Shown here: positions 46,214-57,100 of the stretch, one piece after another
Position numbering within the stretch: position 1 is the stretch's first letter
Layout: each line of letters starts with the position of its first letter
Made by a program: the position numbers and the translations under genes
The notes under the pieces: model-generated
The model's input: the letters and a program-made list of their open reading frames with translations, nothing else
What the model was told of the DNA's origin: nothing
Database searches by the model: none
NCBI RefSeq assembly: GCF_024807945.1
Contig: NZ_JANUFD010000002.1
Span: 1 to 64,000 of the forward strand
Reading direction: 5' to 3'
DNA from: Pseudomonas sp. JUb42
GTDB lineage: Bacteria > Pseudomonadota > Gammaproteobacteria > Pseudomonadales > Pseudomonadaceae
Length of the DNA stretch: 64,000 nucleotides

Positions 46214-46723
46214 CTATTCGGGCTTCTTCGCTACGGCCTCGTAACTGCGCTGACAGGCAAATCCGGCCCGACGACTTGCTGTAAGCGCTGACGCCAGCTC
46301 TCCCGCGTATCCATCAGCTTCTGTTCGCAACTGGGCGAGCAGATCGGCAAGGTCTCCGATTGTCTTGCCTCGGCTGGCAAGGCGGGCACTGAGGGTGGCT
46401 CTATCGGCAAGCAGCTTGCTGGTTTGGTCGCGCAGGCTGTCATTGTCAACACGCTGCCGAGCAGCAAGAACGTCATCCACTGTTTTCTGATTGGCTGCAT
46501 CGGTGCGTACCTGGTCAATGTCACGTTGGCGTTTCTGTTCCGTTTCGCGGGCTTCTGCCTCGGCCTTCTTCGCCGCCTCGGCAATGTCGGCCTTGTATTC
46601 GGCGTATTCAGCCCTCACTCCGGCCAGCTCAAGGGTCTGGTATCCAAGCACCACCGCCAGAGCGATGACCAGCGCCAGCAGCGCCCAGGCCCATATAGGA
46701 ACCAGCTTGAGGATGGCGCTCAT
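46214..46723 (-). CDS. Rz-like inner-membrane spanin
   Basis: The 169-residue protein has one N-terminal transmembrane helix (IWAWALLALVIALAVVLGYQ) followed by a long charged coiled coil (AEAEARETEQKRQRDIDQVR), the plan of i-spanins (Rz/DUF2514 type). It fuses inner and outer membranes in the last lysis step together with Rz1, whose gene lies inside it. It overlaps the lysozyme stop by four bases. Confidence 0.85.
   Translation of the reverse strand: MSAILKLVPIWAWALLALVIALAVVLGYQTLELAGVRAEYAEYKADIAEAAKKAEAEARETEQKRQRDIDQVRTDAANQKTVDDVLAARQRVDNDSLRDQTSKLLADRATLSARLASRGKTIGDLADLLAQLRTEADGYAGELASALTASRRAGFACQRSYEAVAKKPE
46231..46476 (-). CDS. Rz1-like outer-membrane spanin lipoprotein, nested in Rz
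   Basis: From ATG 46476, in a different frame inside the Rz gene, 81 residues encode a signal peptide (MTFLLLGSVLTMTAC, Cys as lipidation site) and a short Pro-rich mature part (LPIEPPSVPALP, ending LPVSAVTRP). Nested Rz1 genes with this layout are normal in lambdoid phages. Confidence 0.8.
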   Translation of the reverse strand: MTFLLLGSVLTMTACATKPASCLPIEPPSVPALPAEARQSETLPICSPSCEQKLMDTRESWRQRLQQVVGPDLPVSAVTRP

Positions 46724-47160
46724 ACAGCCCCCAAGAACATCGCCCGCTCAGCCGCCCGGCGCGCAGTCAGCCCGGCCATTACCTTGCCCGCCGCCTTGTT
46801 CCAGCGCGCGAACTGATCGCCGGCCGCCGCGTAGTCGCCAGCGTTCAGCAACTTCAGCAGCGTGGACGATTCAAGATTGGCAGCCCCCAGGTTGTAAATG
46901 AACGACATGAGCGCGTCCCATTGGCCTTGTTTGAGCGGCACCTTCACCAGTGCGTCGAGCTGCGGCTCGAACCGGGCAATGTCGTTCAGCAGCATCCGCT
47001 CAGCCTGATCAGCCGTGATCGTCATGCCCTTGGTCACGCCACGGGTTGAGCCGTAGCCGATTGTCCATGGATCCCCGCCCGTCGCAGGGTCGGGGTACGC
47101 GGTCAGGCGTAGTCCCTCGGACGACTTGATCAGGGCCACGCCCTTCTGTGATGTTCGCAT
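46720..47160 (-). CDS. Phage endolysin (GH24 lysozyme)
   Basis: The 146-residue muramidase has the T4-type catalytic Glu in IKSSEGLRLTAYPD, followed by WTIGYGSTRGV with the Asp/Thr region, and a helical C-terminal lobe. It lacks a signal peptide, so it should need a holin, which I cannot identify here. It overlaps the Rz start by four bases. Confidence 0.93.
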   Translation of the reverse strand: MRTSQKGVALIKSSEGLRLTAYPDPATGGDPWTIGYGSTRGVTKGMTITADQAERMLLNDIARFEPQLDALVKVPLKQGQWDALMSFIYNLGAANLESSTLLKLLNAGDYAAAGDQFARWNKAAGKVMAGLTARRAAERAMFLGAV

Positions 47161-47179
47161 TCCACTTTCCTCAAGACGA

Positions 47180-47202
47180 AAAAAGCCCGCTCAGTGGCGG
47201 GC
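47180..47202 (-). terminator. Rho-independent terminator between DUF1353 and endolysin genes
   Basis: On the minus strand GCCCGC-CACTGA-GCGGGC is followed by six T. It lies in the 71-base gap before the endolysin start, so lysis genes would need read-through, antitermination or another promoter. Confidence 0.8.
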
Positions 47203-47231
47203 CGGATAGCTGAAATTTGTAGTCGCCAAAT

Positions 47232-47732
47232 TCAGGGCGAAGAAAACCCCGAACTTGTCGGGGTCTTCGTGTAGCTCCAGTGGCCGCCCAATCGGACACC
47301 CAGGTAGAAGATCAGCGCCCGCCAACGCGCAGTGCCATCGCCCGTGGTCAGTGCTCGGTAATAGACGGCATCGCACTCGCGCCGGGATAGCTGGCCGGTG
47401 GTGTACAGCAGGTCATGCAGGATTGAGGCGCGCATCCCGTAGCCGACCAGCAGTCCATACAGCGCGAGGGCGATCAGCGCCACGGCCAGCAGCGACCAGC
47501 GAATCCACGGATGCGAGTCGACCAGCGTCCCACCGGTCAGCGCCGTGATTGCGCACCACCGGCAAATCTCCCGCAGGATGCGGATCGATGCCAGATCGCT
47601 GACGAACGTGTCCGGCACAACGAGATCACCATGCACGGGATCGTTGAAGGCCATGGCCTGGCGCATCTCGACGTCCCAGCGGCTGATGAAGCGGACATCG
47701 GGCTTTACGTCGAACTTGCCCACGGCTGTCAT
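47232..47732 (-). CDS. Phage DUF1353-type protein
   Basis: The 166-residue protein has VPDTFVSDLASI near residue 40 and SILHDLLYTTGQLSRRECD, the pattern of DUF1353 phage proteins. One hydrophobic stretch (WSLLAVALIALALYGLLVG) lies between. These occur near tail or lysis genes; function unknown. The 3' end also contains a CCCCGACAAG-TTCGGGG hairpin. Confidence 0.75.
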   Translation of the reverse strand: MTAVGKFDVKPDVRFISRWDVEMRQAMAFNDPVHGDLVVPDTFVSDLASIRILREICRWCAITALTGGTLVDSHPWIRWSLLAVALIALALYGLLVGYGMRASILHDLLYTTGQLSRRECDAVYYRALTTGDGTARWRALIFYLGVRLGGHWSYTKTPTSSGFSSP

Positions 47733-48169
47733 GACGGCCTCACATAGGCATACACCGGGACGCCTTCAACGCCCGCGTACTCCGGGAGCAAGCCCTCTTC
47801 CAGAATGCCGGTGATCTGCCGGGCCGACAGTTTCACCTCGGTAAGCGTGGGCACGCCGATCATCGACATGAACACCGGCACATCGCTGATCGTTGTCAGT
47901 TGGGCAAAGCCGACTACATTCGGCGGGCTGGTCAGCTCAAGCGCCGAGTAGTCCACGGTGAATGTGCCATCTGCGCCAGTGACGCCGCTGTAACTGAAAA
48001 CCATATTCGCCAGCAGAGTGGTCGTCTTGGCGCTGAGTTGCGCGCTTACTTGCGACAGGTTGGTGGTAGTGGTCGCCAGTTCGTCGGTCGTGCTTGTCAG
48101 CGATGCCGCTCGATTTACCAGCGAATTAAACGTACTTGCCACATTCGTCAGATATGCAGAGTTGTACAT
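47729..48169 (-). CDS. Phage tail-associated hypothetical protein
   Basis: The 146-residue protein is Ser/Thr-rich at the start (SLTSTTDELATTTTNLSQVS, coiled coil) with a C-terminal globular part. It overlaps the DUF1353 start by four bases and follows the fibre-assembly gene. I do not recognise it. Confidence 0.65.
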   Translation of the reverse strand: MYNSAYLTNVASTFNSLVNRAASLTSTTDELATTTTNLSQVSAQLSAKTTTLLANMVFSYSGVTGADGTFTVDYSALELTSPPNVVGFAQLTTISDVPVFMSMIGVPTLTEVKLSARQITGILEEGLLPEYAGVEGVPVYAYVRPS

Positions 48170-48170
48170 A

Positions 48171-48737
48171 TCACCACCACTTATCGTCAGTGTAATCCAA
48201 TGGGATAGGCGACATATTTTTCAGGTCGCGGGCTTTGAAGATGAGTGATTGCTTCGTTGCGGCTGCGGCACGGCCCATTGCTACGGTATCGGCCGCGTCC
48301 AGGCTCAACAGCGAGTTGTCTGCGGATATCCACTGGAAGGGCGCATCGGGATCGGACCAGCGATAGTCTTCAGGCTGGGCACCGCCGACGATGGCCATGA
48401 ATGCCAATTGGGCTGCGCCGCTGACGTTTTCCCGGTCGCTTGCGCGGGACTGGATCACCTTACCCTTAAAGGTGAAGCCAGCGTCGATACGACGGTCGCG
48501 TTCGGTATCAACTTCTTCAGGAGTGATGATTGGAGGCGGCGGAATATAGGGGTCTGGATATTTCGGCAATACCGACCAGCCAACACCGAAGCCATTCCAT
48601 TTGGCAACTTCAGTGCCAGTTAAAGCAGGCGGCGCCGTAAACGTTGAATTCATGGGAATAGGGTCTGTTTCTTCCATCGAACCGCTTTCAGTGAAAATAA
48701 GATCACTGTTAAAAAAATATAAAGCAATGGTGGTCAT
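48171..48737 (-). CDS. Tail fibre assembly protein (DUF4376-like)
   Basis: The 188-residue protein has a Pro-rich linker (PDPYIPPPPIITPEEV) leading to RRIDAGFTFKGKVIQSRASD and a helical end, as in DUF4376 fibre-assembly chaperones. It follows the fibre gene with a four-base overlap. Confidence 0.8.
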   Translation of the reverse strand: MTTIALYFFNSDLIFTESGSMEETDPIPMNSTFTAPPALTGTEVAKWNGFGVGWSVLPKYPDPYIPPPPIITPEEVDTERDRRIDAGFTFKGKVIQSRASDRENVSGAAQLAFMAIVGGAQPEDYRWSDPDAPFQWISADNSLLSLDAADTVAMGRAAAATKQSLIFKARDLKNMSPIPLDYTDDKWW

Positions 48738-50266
48738 ACTAATTTCCCTTTTATGTAGGTTGTCAACGGGGGCGGCTGTGCGACAGACTTAGGGGTTATA
48801 AATGATGTAGTCGAATCGTAAGAACGAAGTGGCATGCTGTAGGTGGTGTTAGCTGCTGCCAACTGGAGAAAACGACCAGGGAGTGCTAGGGGTGAACTAA
48901 AGTTAGCTGTTGTTATTCTGTAATCCCATGTTTTTCCAGAATCATTGGATACCCAAGCAGCCGTACCGTTCGTGGGAAATATAATAACACCGTCGATTGA
49001 CGATACTGCACCCTGCGAAGAGCCTGCGAACGTGGAAAATCCACCGGATGGTATTAAAAGAGGCGTGGTCTTAGTCCATGGACCTGCTAATGACGTAGCT
49101 GTGAACAATCCGCCATCGGCAGCGTTGTTTACGGCAAAATAGGTGCCAGCAACGTATTGAATAGATTGAAAATTACCACTTGTGTTTGTTCTGGCCCAAC
49201 TAATTCCGTCAGAAGTATAGGAATAGAACGCACTATTCCCAGTCAATGAAATAAGAAATCCATTTACGTTAAATAGTCCGACAATTGGCAGATCTGTGGG
49301 GACCGCTCTGCTAGTCCAAGTGATTCCATCAGGAGAGGTATGATTGATTGCGTCCGCGCCAGTCTGATCTATCAATACAAACAAACCGGCCACTGCACCT
49401 AACTGCGGCGATAGTGAAAGTATTGCTCTAGCTGTCCACGTAACTCCATCTGTCGTGGTATATGTTTGACTAGGGTTATCAGTAGTAGCAGCGAGGAACA
49501 ATCCCGACTTCACTGTGATCGATTTCCAGTTAAATACCGGCGTTGCGCGCCGAACCCATGTTACACCTCGATCAGCGGATGTATAGCAGAAAGCCACGTT
49601 GGTGCACAAAGCTATCAACAGCGAACCGCTATCAGCGGTCAGTCGCGACGACAATGCATCGCTAGGAAACGAAGCATTGAGAGTCCCTGTTGAAATAGTT
49701 GAACGGTCCGCATCAGGCAAAGCACCGATCAAAGCATACAAATCAGGATAGATTGATTGCAAATAACTAAAACGATTTCCGTTTGCGTAGGTTGCACCTG
49801 GTGCCCTTGCCGTGACAAGAATATCCCCAACTGATTGTCCTGCTTTCCCCCACTGAACGCCGTTTTTTGCGGAGTTAATTTGCAGAACGTCGAAAGCGTC
49901 TTTTGCGGTAAAGCTTGGCAGTCCGGCGGCCGATCCTGCGGCGGCGGCAGCAATCTGAGCCTGACTCGCGGAGCTAGCTGCATTGCTGGCCTGTGTTGCT
50001 GCCAGGGCTACCTGTGCGGCGGCAAGGGTGACTTGCCCAGCGGCCGCCGTCGACGACGCATCCGCAGCAGTCGCAGAGGTGGCGGCGGCGTTCTTATAGC
50101 CGAGGCTTGCCGCCTCAGAGGCCGCCTGCCATGCAAATGCGGCGTTTAACTGTGGAACCATAGCGGCTTGGGCCGTGACAAATGCTCCGGCCTTGGTGGC
50201 GAATGCTGGAGGTGAATCAGTTGGCACGGGGGGAGACGGAAGAAGATCGATTACTGGAGTGACCAT
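48734..50266 (-). CDS. Tail fibre with beta-propeller (BNR-like) repeats
   Basis: The 510-residue protein has an Ala-rich helical N-terminus (about 35-115) and then a domain with at least five short repeats of the type YTSxDGxTW (CYTSADRGVTW, YTTTDGVTW, HTSPDGITW, YTSDGISW, VSNDSGKTW). The repeats suggest a beta-propeller that binds or trims surface sugars. The end is short and basic. It should decide host range. Confidence 0.85.
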   Translation of the reverse strand: MVTPVIDLLPSPPVPTDSPPAFATKAGAFVTAQAAMVPQLNAAFAWQAASEAASLGYKNAAATSATAADASSTAAAGQVTLAAAQVALAATQASNAASSASQAQIAAAAAGSAAGLPSFTAKDAFDVLQINSAKNGVQWGKAGQSVGDILVTARAPGATYANGNRFSYLQSIYPDLYALIGALPDADRSTISTGTLNASFPSDALSSRLTADSGSLLIALCTNVAFCYTSADRGVTWVRRATPVFNWKSITVKSGLFLAATTDNPSQTYTTTDGVTWTARAILSLSPQLGAVAGLFVLIDQTGADAINHTSPDGITWTSRAVPTDLPIVGLFNVNGFLISLTGNSAFYSYTSDGISWARTNTSGNFQSIQYVAGTYFAVNNAADGGLFTATSLAGPWTKTTPLLIPSGGFSTFAGSSQGAVSSIDGVIIFPTNGTAAWVSNDSGKTWDYRITTANFSSPLALPGRFLQLAAANTTYSMPLRSYDSTTSFITPKSVAQPPPLTTYIKGKLV

Positions 50267-51171
50267 TATTCTAGACTCAACACAGAGATGGAGAATTCAA
50301 CCAGCGCCACGTTGGCGAAGGTCAGATTAAAGTCTTCAAGCTTTCCGATGATGATAGTTGCATCCACATCTTCACTGCCGATATACATCGCGGCCTGATC
50401 TTTCATCGGCTTTAATATCCGCTTAATATTCCCGACCTGATTTTTATAATTTCGACAGTCAAAATCAACGGTATCTCTAGACCCCCTCTCTATCTGCGTA
50501 ATATTTCCAAAGTTGTCTACGCTCGATAGAGAGTAGTTTTCCAATCCGATGCCTGTACCCCATATTGCCCAACCGATGCTGTTCTGCTGCCCGAGAATCA
50601 TCATTCCAACTTCGGCGGTTTCACCTGTGTTATCGACGATTACCCTGATGCTCGCGTTCGAATAGGACGGCAAATCAGTGTAGGCAAGATTGTCCTTTGT
50701 TACGAAAGGGCCGTAGTAATAGTCATACCAGTCAACCGCTGTCTTGGACGACATCACCATCTCGCGCGAGAAAACGATGCTGCCCCCGACAATCACCTGC
50801 ACCGTGACCTTATCCGCAATAACTCCGACAAGGCCGATAGAGTTGATGGCCTGACCGGGCAAGAAGGTTATGTCGATGGTGTTGGCGTTTGTTGTCTTGG
50901 TCCCGACCTGCCACGTCTTGCCAATCCGCTTGTTGAACATGGCCCACCGGTTAGATGGGCCAAGGTTCAACCATGCGGCTGGCGTAACGGTGTCCGTCTC
51001 CGGGTTTCGATTGGTGTTTGCTACCAGCGCCTCGTAGTCATACTGCCCAATAACGACCTTGTTCCCTATCGCATAGGCCGTCGTAGACGACCATGCTGGA
51101 TTGGTAGACGCGGGCACGTTGTAGGCTGAAATGATCGAGGTGCTGATATCAATCGGCGCGACTACTTTCAT
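50266..51171 (-). CDS. Phage tail tip/distal tail protein
   Basis: The 301-residue protein follows the tape measure gene (four-base overlap) and precedes the fibre. It is mostly beta (VTVQVIVGGSIVFSREMVMS, GSRDTVDFDCRNY). No motif is recognised; position suggests a distal tail or tip component, or fibre base. Confidence 0.65.
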   Translation of the reverse strand: MKVVAPIDISTSIISAYNVPASTNPAWSSTTAYAIGNKVVIGQYDYEALVANTNRNPETDTVTPAAWLNLGPSNRWAMFNKRIGKTWQVGTKTTNANTIDITFLPGQAINSIGLVGVIADKVTVQVIVGGSIVFSREMVMSSKTAVDWYDYYYGPFVTKDNLAYTDLPSYSNASIRVIVDNTGETAEVGMMILGQQNSIGWAIWGTGIGLENYSLSSVDNFGNITQIERGSRDTVDFDCRNYKNQVGNIKRILKPMKDQAAMYIGSEDVDATIIIGKLEDFNLTFANVALVEFSISVLSLE

Positions 51172-54100
51172 TGGGTCACCGGATAAACTGGCATGCCGAG
51201 TTTGGTTTGGGTGTTGACGGCTTGAATCAGTTGATTCAGCAGCCTATTGGTCCACGCCTGGCGCTCTACCATCTCGCCCGAGTTCTCGGACGATGCAGTT
51301 CCGTTGAGCGCAGCGGCTGACTTAGACGCACTCCAGTAGCGCGCCGGGCCGGTTGCCTCGATCTCTGGACCGTTCTCGCCGACGAGGCGGATACCTCCAG
51401 AGTGAAAACCGCCTTTGGCAAATTTTGGGAGCTCGCCGTTGGCCTGGGCATCTGCCTTGATTGCCGCGGCAAGCTGCTCGGCTGTCTTACCCGCAGCCAG
51501 TCCAGCCCAATAGGCAGCGTCGGAGGCCGAAGCATCTCGGCCTAGGACGTCTTTGAAGATGCCGTTGATATCGTTGTAGCCAGCACCGCCGCCAGAGCCC
51601 GTGTAGCCCGTACCAGCGCCAGGAGGGTTAAGCCCGCCCGACGCGTACGACGCAGCGAGTGCATTGATTGCACCGGCAACCGCTGCATTCATCGCGTTGA
51701 CGGCATCCCTTACACTGATGACCGAGGTATCAACGCCATTGAGAGCATCAATTTGAGCCTGGGCCTGAGCCAGGGAATCGTCTAGCTCCTTAATTTGCGC
51801 GTCGTATGTCAGCTTGAGCACTTTCAGTTGGTCTTGAACTGCTTCCAGGGCCTTCTGTTCAGTCGTCAGCTGGACGCCGTTGATGGCGTTCAGTTCGGCG
51901 ATGACGTTCGCTGTACGGCCTTGGTCGCGGTTAAAGTCTTCCAAAGAGCTGTACAAGTCGTCGCTGTTGTCGCTGACGGTTGACAGCGCGTCGCTCAAGC
52001 CGGTGAACCCCGATAGAGAGCCACCAGAGCGCGCAGTCGCCAAGGCGCTTTGCAGCGTGGCTTCCGCCTGGCTGCGCAGCATCCTGACGGCCGTATCCGA
52101 CGTGCCGTTCAGCGACTTCAATGCCGCATCCAGGGAGTTGCCAATGCTGGTCAGGCCCGAAATGCTCGTCGACAGGGATGATGCCGAGTCATTCAGCACC
52201 GAAACCTGATCGTTGTAAGCGTTGGTGAGCGCCGTCTTTTGAGCGTCAACAGCCCGCTGCAAGGCGCTCATGGCGGTAGACACAGCAGTCATTGCAGTTG
52301 CCTGCGCTGCCGCTGCTGTCTGCTCCTGCGCCTTATAGAAGGTGTCGGCGTCTGCGGACAACGCCATCAGCGTCTCGTAGAGCTTCTTGCCGGATTCCGT
52401 CGTCTGGTCGATCCCTTCGACCATCTTGCGATAGCCCGCCCGAGTGTCAGGCAGCGTGACATTGGCCTTCTTGAACTCAGCCGTGATGGCCGCGACCGAT
52501 CTGGCCGTGTTCTCTGCTTCGCTGTAGAAGCCGGTGTAGTACGTGGCCTGGCGTGCTTCGAGGATGTCGTAGGCCGAAGCGGCGGCCCCGGCGGCTGCGG
52601 TCAACTTCAGGAACAGTTGCTGACCGGCATCGGTCGTCAGGTCGATGGCCGAAACCATGTCTCTGTAGGCCTCGCGGGTTCCAGGCAGCGAAACGTCCAT
52701 GTCGCTGAATTGCTTCTGTACGGCGGCCAGGGCATCGCTGGTTTTCTCGGTGTCGCTGAAGAACTTGTCGTAGTAGGTGTTGATGTTGGCGGTCATGGCC
52801 TCTGTGCCGCCGGCCGCCTCAACCAAAGCGTTGGCCAGCTCCATGCTTTCCGCAGAGAGCTTGTACATCTTGACGTCGATCACATCGAGCTGGGCGTTGA
52901 AGCCGGTGAAGACGTTGATGCGTCGGGCCAGTTCGGTGAAGGAGTAGCCGAAGCCGCCCACGCCTTTGTCGAGCGTCGCCACCATCACATCGCTGGCATA
53001 GTTGAACCAGCCAGACACCGCAGCCTGAATCTCGTCCTCGGTCTTGCCCTGGGTGGAGATTTTCAGCTCTGCCACTTTCATGGCATCGAATGCGCCGTCC
53101 TCAACGGTGACGCCAATCTGCTTAACGAGATCGATCACGCCCAACTGAGTGGCCGCGTACAGCCCCTGCAATTGGTCTTCCTGATCAGTATCGAGAGCGC
53201 TGTAAAGCGTGCGCTTCTTGGACTTACCGGACAGCAGGCCGCCTTTTTTCTTCTGGTCGATGTAGGACTGAGCGTCCAGATCGCCATTGTTCACCTGCAG
53301 AGACAGGCCGGAGTCTTTGGTCTGGTAGCCGGTGCCGAACAGCTTGGAGCTGATCATGTTTTCCACCGACATTGCGAAGGTAGAGCCGGACAGCATGGCG
53401 CCTATCTTGCCGCCGAACAGCTTGCTGGCCACCTTGTCAGCCAGGCCGATCGATTCAAAGGCCAGCTTCCGATCGAGCCCGGCAGTACCCAGCTTATCGC
53501 CCAGCTTGCTCAGGTCCGAGCCCTCGATCTCGCCCTTGTCATAGCGCAGTCCGGCGTCATATAGCTTGCCCGACTGGTACATGCCCATGATGATCGCAAG
53601 CGGCCACAATGCAGCGCCGCCGGCTGCACTGCCGCCAGCAGACGCCGCACCCTGGCTTGCGCCCTGGCTGGCAACCCAGCTTGCGTATGCAGAACCGGTG
53701 TAAGCGCCCTGTGTTGCGCCGTATGCAGCAGTTTGGCCTGTTAAGGCCGCTGCAATCTGGGAAGCGCTCCCTGCAATAGTCGATACCGCGCTTGAGGTGA
53801 TATTGCCGTAGTAGCTGGCAACGCCCTTCACTGCCCCGACCACGCCACCACTGGTATATCCAGCGGACGCGGCCGGGCCAACGCCTGTGACAAGGCTGTA
53901 GGCGCTCGATGCGCTATTCGCAAGACTGCCAATGCTGGTGCCGCCTGAGCCACTAGAACCTGACGAGCCGGAACTGCCGAATATCGCAGCCAGGCCGCCC
54001 AGCGCAGCAACTCCACCGCCGCCACCGCCACTAAACAAGGCGCTGAGCAGCGGCTGAACAATGAGCGTCCTGGCAGCGATCCGCGCGAGATCCGCGATGA

Positions 54101-57100
54101 TGCTGTCAGCAAGGCTCTTGAACGACAGCTTGCCGGTAGTCGCCAGGGTGACGAATACGTCTTCCAGGCCGTGCAGGCTGTTGGAGAAAAGCGTGTAGGT
54201 CTGGCCGGAGACGTTGCTGGCTTCGTCTAAGTAGTCCTGAAGCGCTGCGTTTGCCCCGTTCGCCCAGTCCGATTGGGCCTGATCAAGGCCTGCGTAATAG
54301 TCCTTCTGCATCTTCAGGCGCTCAGCAAGAGCGTCTTTGATCTTGCCGGTTTCCTGGTCGTACAGGCCTTTGTCGGCAGTGGTAGGGTTGACGATCTTGT
54401 TGTAGTCGCGCTGAAGCTTTTCGAGCTGCTTCTGGTAGTCCTGGCGAATGCGCAGGTCTTCTTGAATTTGCTCGCGGCCCTTCTGCCCCATGCCCAGCCC
54501 TGCGACCTGGCTATCCAGCCCGTCCTGTGCAAGTTTGAGCTGATCCTGCAGCTGATCCTGCAACGCAATCAGCTTGGCGGTGTTGTCGAGCTCTATCTTT
54601 TTGAGATCGTTCGTTCTTTCCTGTTCGGCATTCAGCTTCTTCTGCGCAGTGATCTGATCAGCTTTTGCCAGCAGGCTTTTCTGATCAGCCGTCAGCGTCT
54701 GCTTGTTCTTGATATCTGCAAGCTGCTGCTCCCACTCGATCAGCTCCTTGGCAGCCGGGCCCAGGGCCTTTGTTCCACTGCCCTGCTGCTCAATAGCCAC
54801 GCCCTGCTGAACCAGTACGGCGTACTGCTGCTTCGCTTGATCAAGCGCCTTGGTGCCGGCGTCTTCGGTATAGGCCTTGACCCTTTTTGACGTCTCATCG
54901 ACGGTTTCGTTGAGCTGTGCAATCTGCTCATTTGCCAGCTGAACCGCAGATTTACGCGGGACAACGCCGGTCGACGGGGTCGGGGCGTTCGTGGAGACCA
55001 TGCTCCGGCCAGCAATGCTCTGCTGCTTGGATGGAACCAGCAACATGTTCTGTCCGGTGAGAAAGCTCTGTCCGGACGACAGATTTGCCGCAGCGTTCCA
55101 AACCTTGTTTGCCTCAGCCAGCACCCGATACATCTCAGTGATTTTGGCGTCGGCCGTTTCCTTCGACTTCTTCAGCGCTTCATCTTGCGACTTTTTCTCG
55201 GCAGCGGCAGCGTCTTCCATTGCCTGCTGCTGGGTATAGAGGGCGACAAGCTCGTTTTTCAGCGACTCCTGGCGAGCAACATCTCCCTTTTTGATTGCCG
55301 TCTTGTACTGATCAAGGATGTCGATCTGAGATGAAACGATCCGAGCCTCTTCACGCTGCTTCTCGTTGAGGCCCATTTTGCTGGCTTCGTACGCAGCCTG
55401 GGCTTCCTTGTTTGCGCCGTAGAGATCCCGGGATTCACGCAGCTTGGCAATGTACTTTTCCCAGTCGCCGATCTGCGCCCGGGTCTGGGTCTGCCCCTTG
55501 TTTTGCGCTTCGCGCAGCTCGTCGGTGCTTTTGGTGACGCCCTTTTGGGACTGATCCACCAGCTTCAAAACGCTGTCGAGGTCGCTATTGCGCTGCGTGA
55601 CCTTGGTGTACTCCGCAGCGATTGCGCCCAGGGACTTTTCGACGCCCGGTGATATGTTTGCGTTGTCTTTGAGCCACTGAGTAACGCTGTCGAGATCCCG
55701 GCTGCCGCGCTTCACCTCATCGATAAGCTGGCGGAACTGAGCGGCAACGCCATCATCGAGACCAATGACCTTCTCTGCATCCGCGTACTGCTTGAGCGCT
55801 TGCGTGGCGGTGTCGAGGTTTTTGGCTCTTTCGTCGAGCCAATCCAGGCGCTTAACCCGTTGCTGCGAGGCATTCAAGGCGTCGTACTTTTTAACAATCT
55901 CTTCGATCGACAGGCCTTGTTGGTCCAGAGCCTTAGTAGCCTCGTCGGTGTTGTCGCGCAGCAGCATATAGGTGGCCGCTGCGGCGCCGACGATCAAGGC
56001 AAGGCCGCCAGCCCCACCCATGATGCCCAGTATGCCGGTAGACGCCGTGGCAAGCCTTGCCTGTGATAGCGCCACAGCCTCATTAGCCGCCCGCTCTTCC
56101 ATGCGCGCAACGACGAGTGCTTCGGTCATGCGCGTCTGGAGAAGTGCGGCGGTGGCATTACGCTCGGCGGCGATTACGGCCGATTGCGCCTGAATAGCCT
56201 TGGCCTTGGCGTCCTCGAGCTCAGCAGATGCCGACGCGATAGCTGCCGCCCTGGTGGCGTAATAGCTGTAGACGGACTGACCCATGGCGAGGGTCAGTTG
56301 GCCTATCTTCGCTGTCAGCATGACCGCCCCGCCCGCCGCAACTCCAGTCATAACAGCGCCGACGGCTTGAAGCGATTGAGCAATCTCGGTAGAGCTGCCG
56401 GTCAGACCGTCCATAGCCTGGGCTACGGCTACGATCTTCGACGAAATGGCGGCGCTTGCGCCGGAAGCCTGATCCATTCGTCCGACGAATTGCGTGAACG
56501 AGTTTTCGAGCGTGGTAAGGCTGTTGCCGATCGTCACGGAGGTCTTGCTGAACAGCGCATCTACAGCGCCCTGCTGGGCCTGCAAAGCCTTCACAACTGC
56601 GTCTGCAGTGAGCAACCCTGCGGCGCCGAGCGAGCGCAGTTCGCCGACGGTTTTGCCCATGCCTGCCGCGATAGCCTGGGCAAGCGCTGGGGCCTGCTCC
56701 ATCACGGAGTTCAGTTCTTCGCCCCGCAGCGTCCCAGACGCGAAAGCCTGACCCAATTGGACGAGCGCCGCGTTCGCGGATGCTGCTGAGGCGCCAGAGA
56801 TGGCCAGGGTCTTGCTGATAGTGCCCACAACCCCGGCTACGCCTTCACCGGTCAGCTTGAGTTCTTTCTGATTGGTGGCGATGCGTTGATAGAGCTCAGC
56901 CGTGGCAGTCAGCGGCTGGTGCGCGCTTTGGGCGATAGCGAATACAGCACTTTGAGCCTGTGCGAGCTCCTGCGCGCCAGTTGTCACCAGCTTCATGCGG
57001 TTGGTTAGCGTGGAGTACGCTTCTGCCGCATCATAGAAGGACTTCACGCTAAATGCGGCTGCCAGGGGCCCGGCAAGGCCAGCAGCCTGGGCCGCCAGCG

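Noticed and set aside
52239..53564. 441-codon plus-strand frame inside the tape measure gene
   Set aside because: It is antisense to the tape measure, without a ribosome site or domain.
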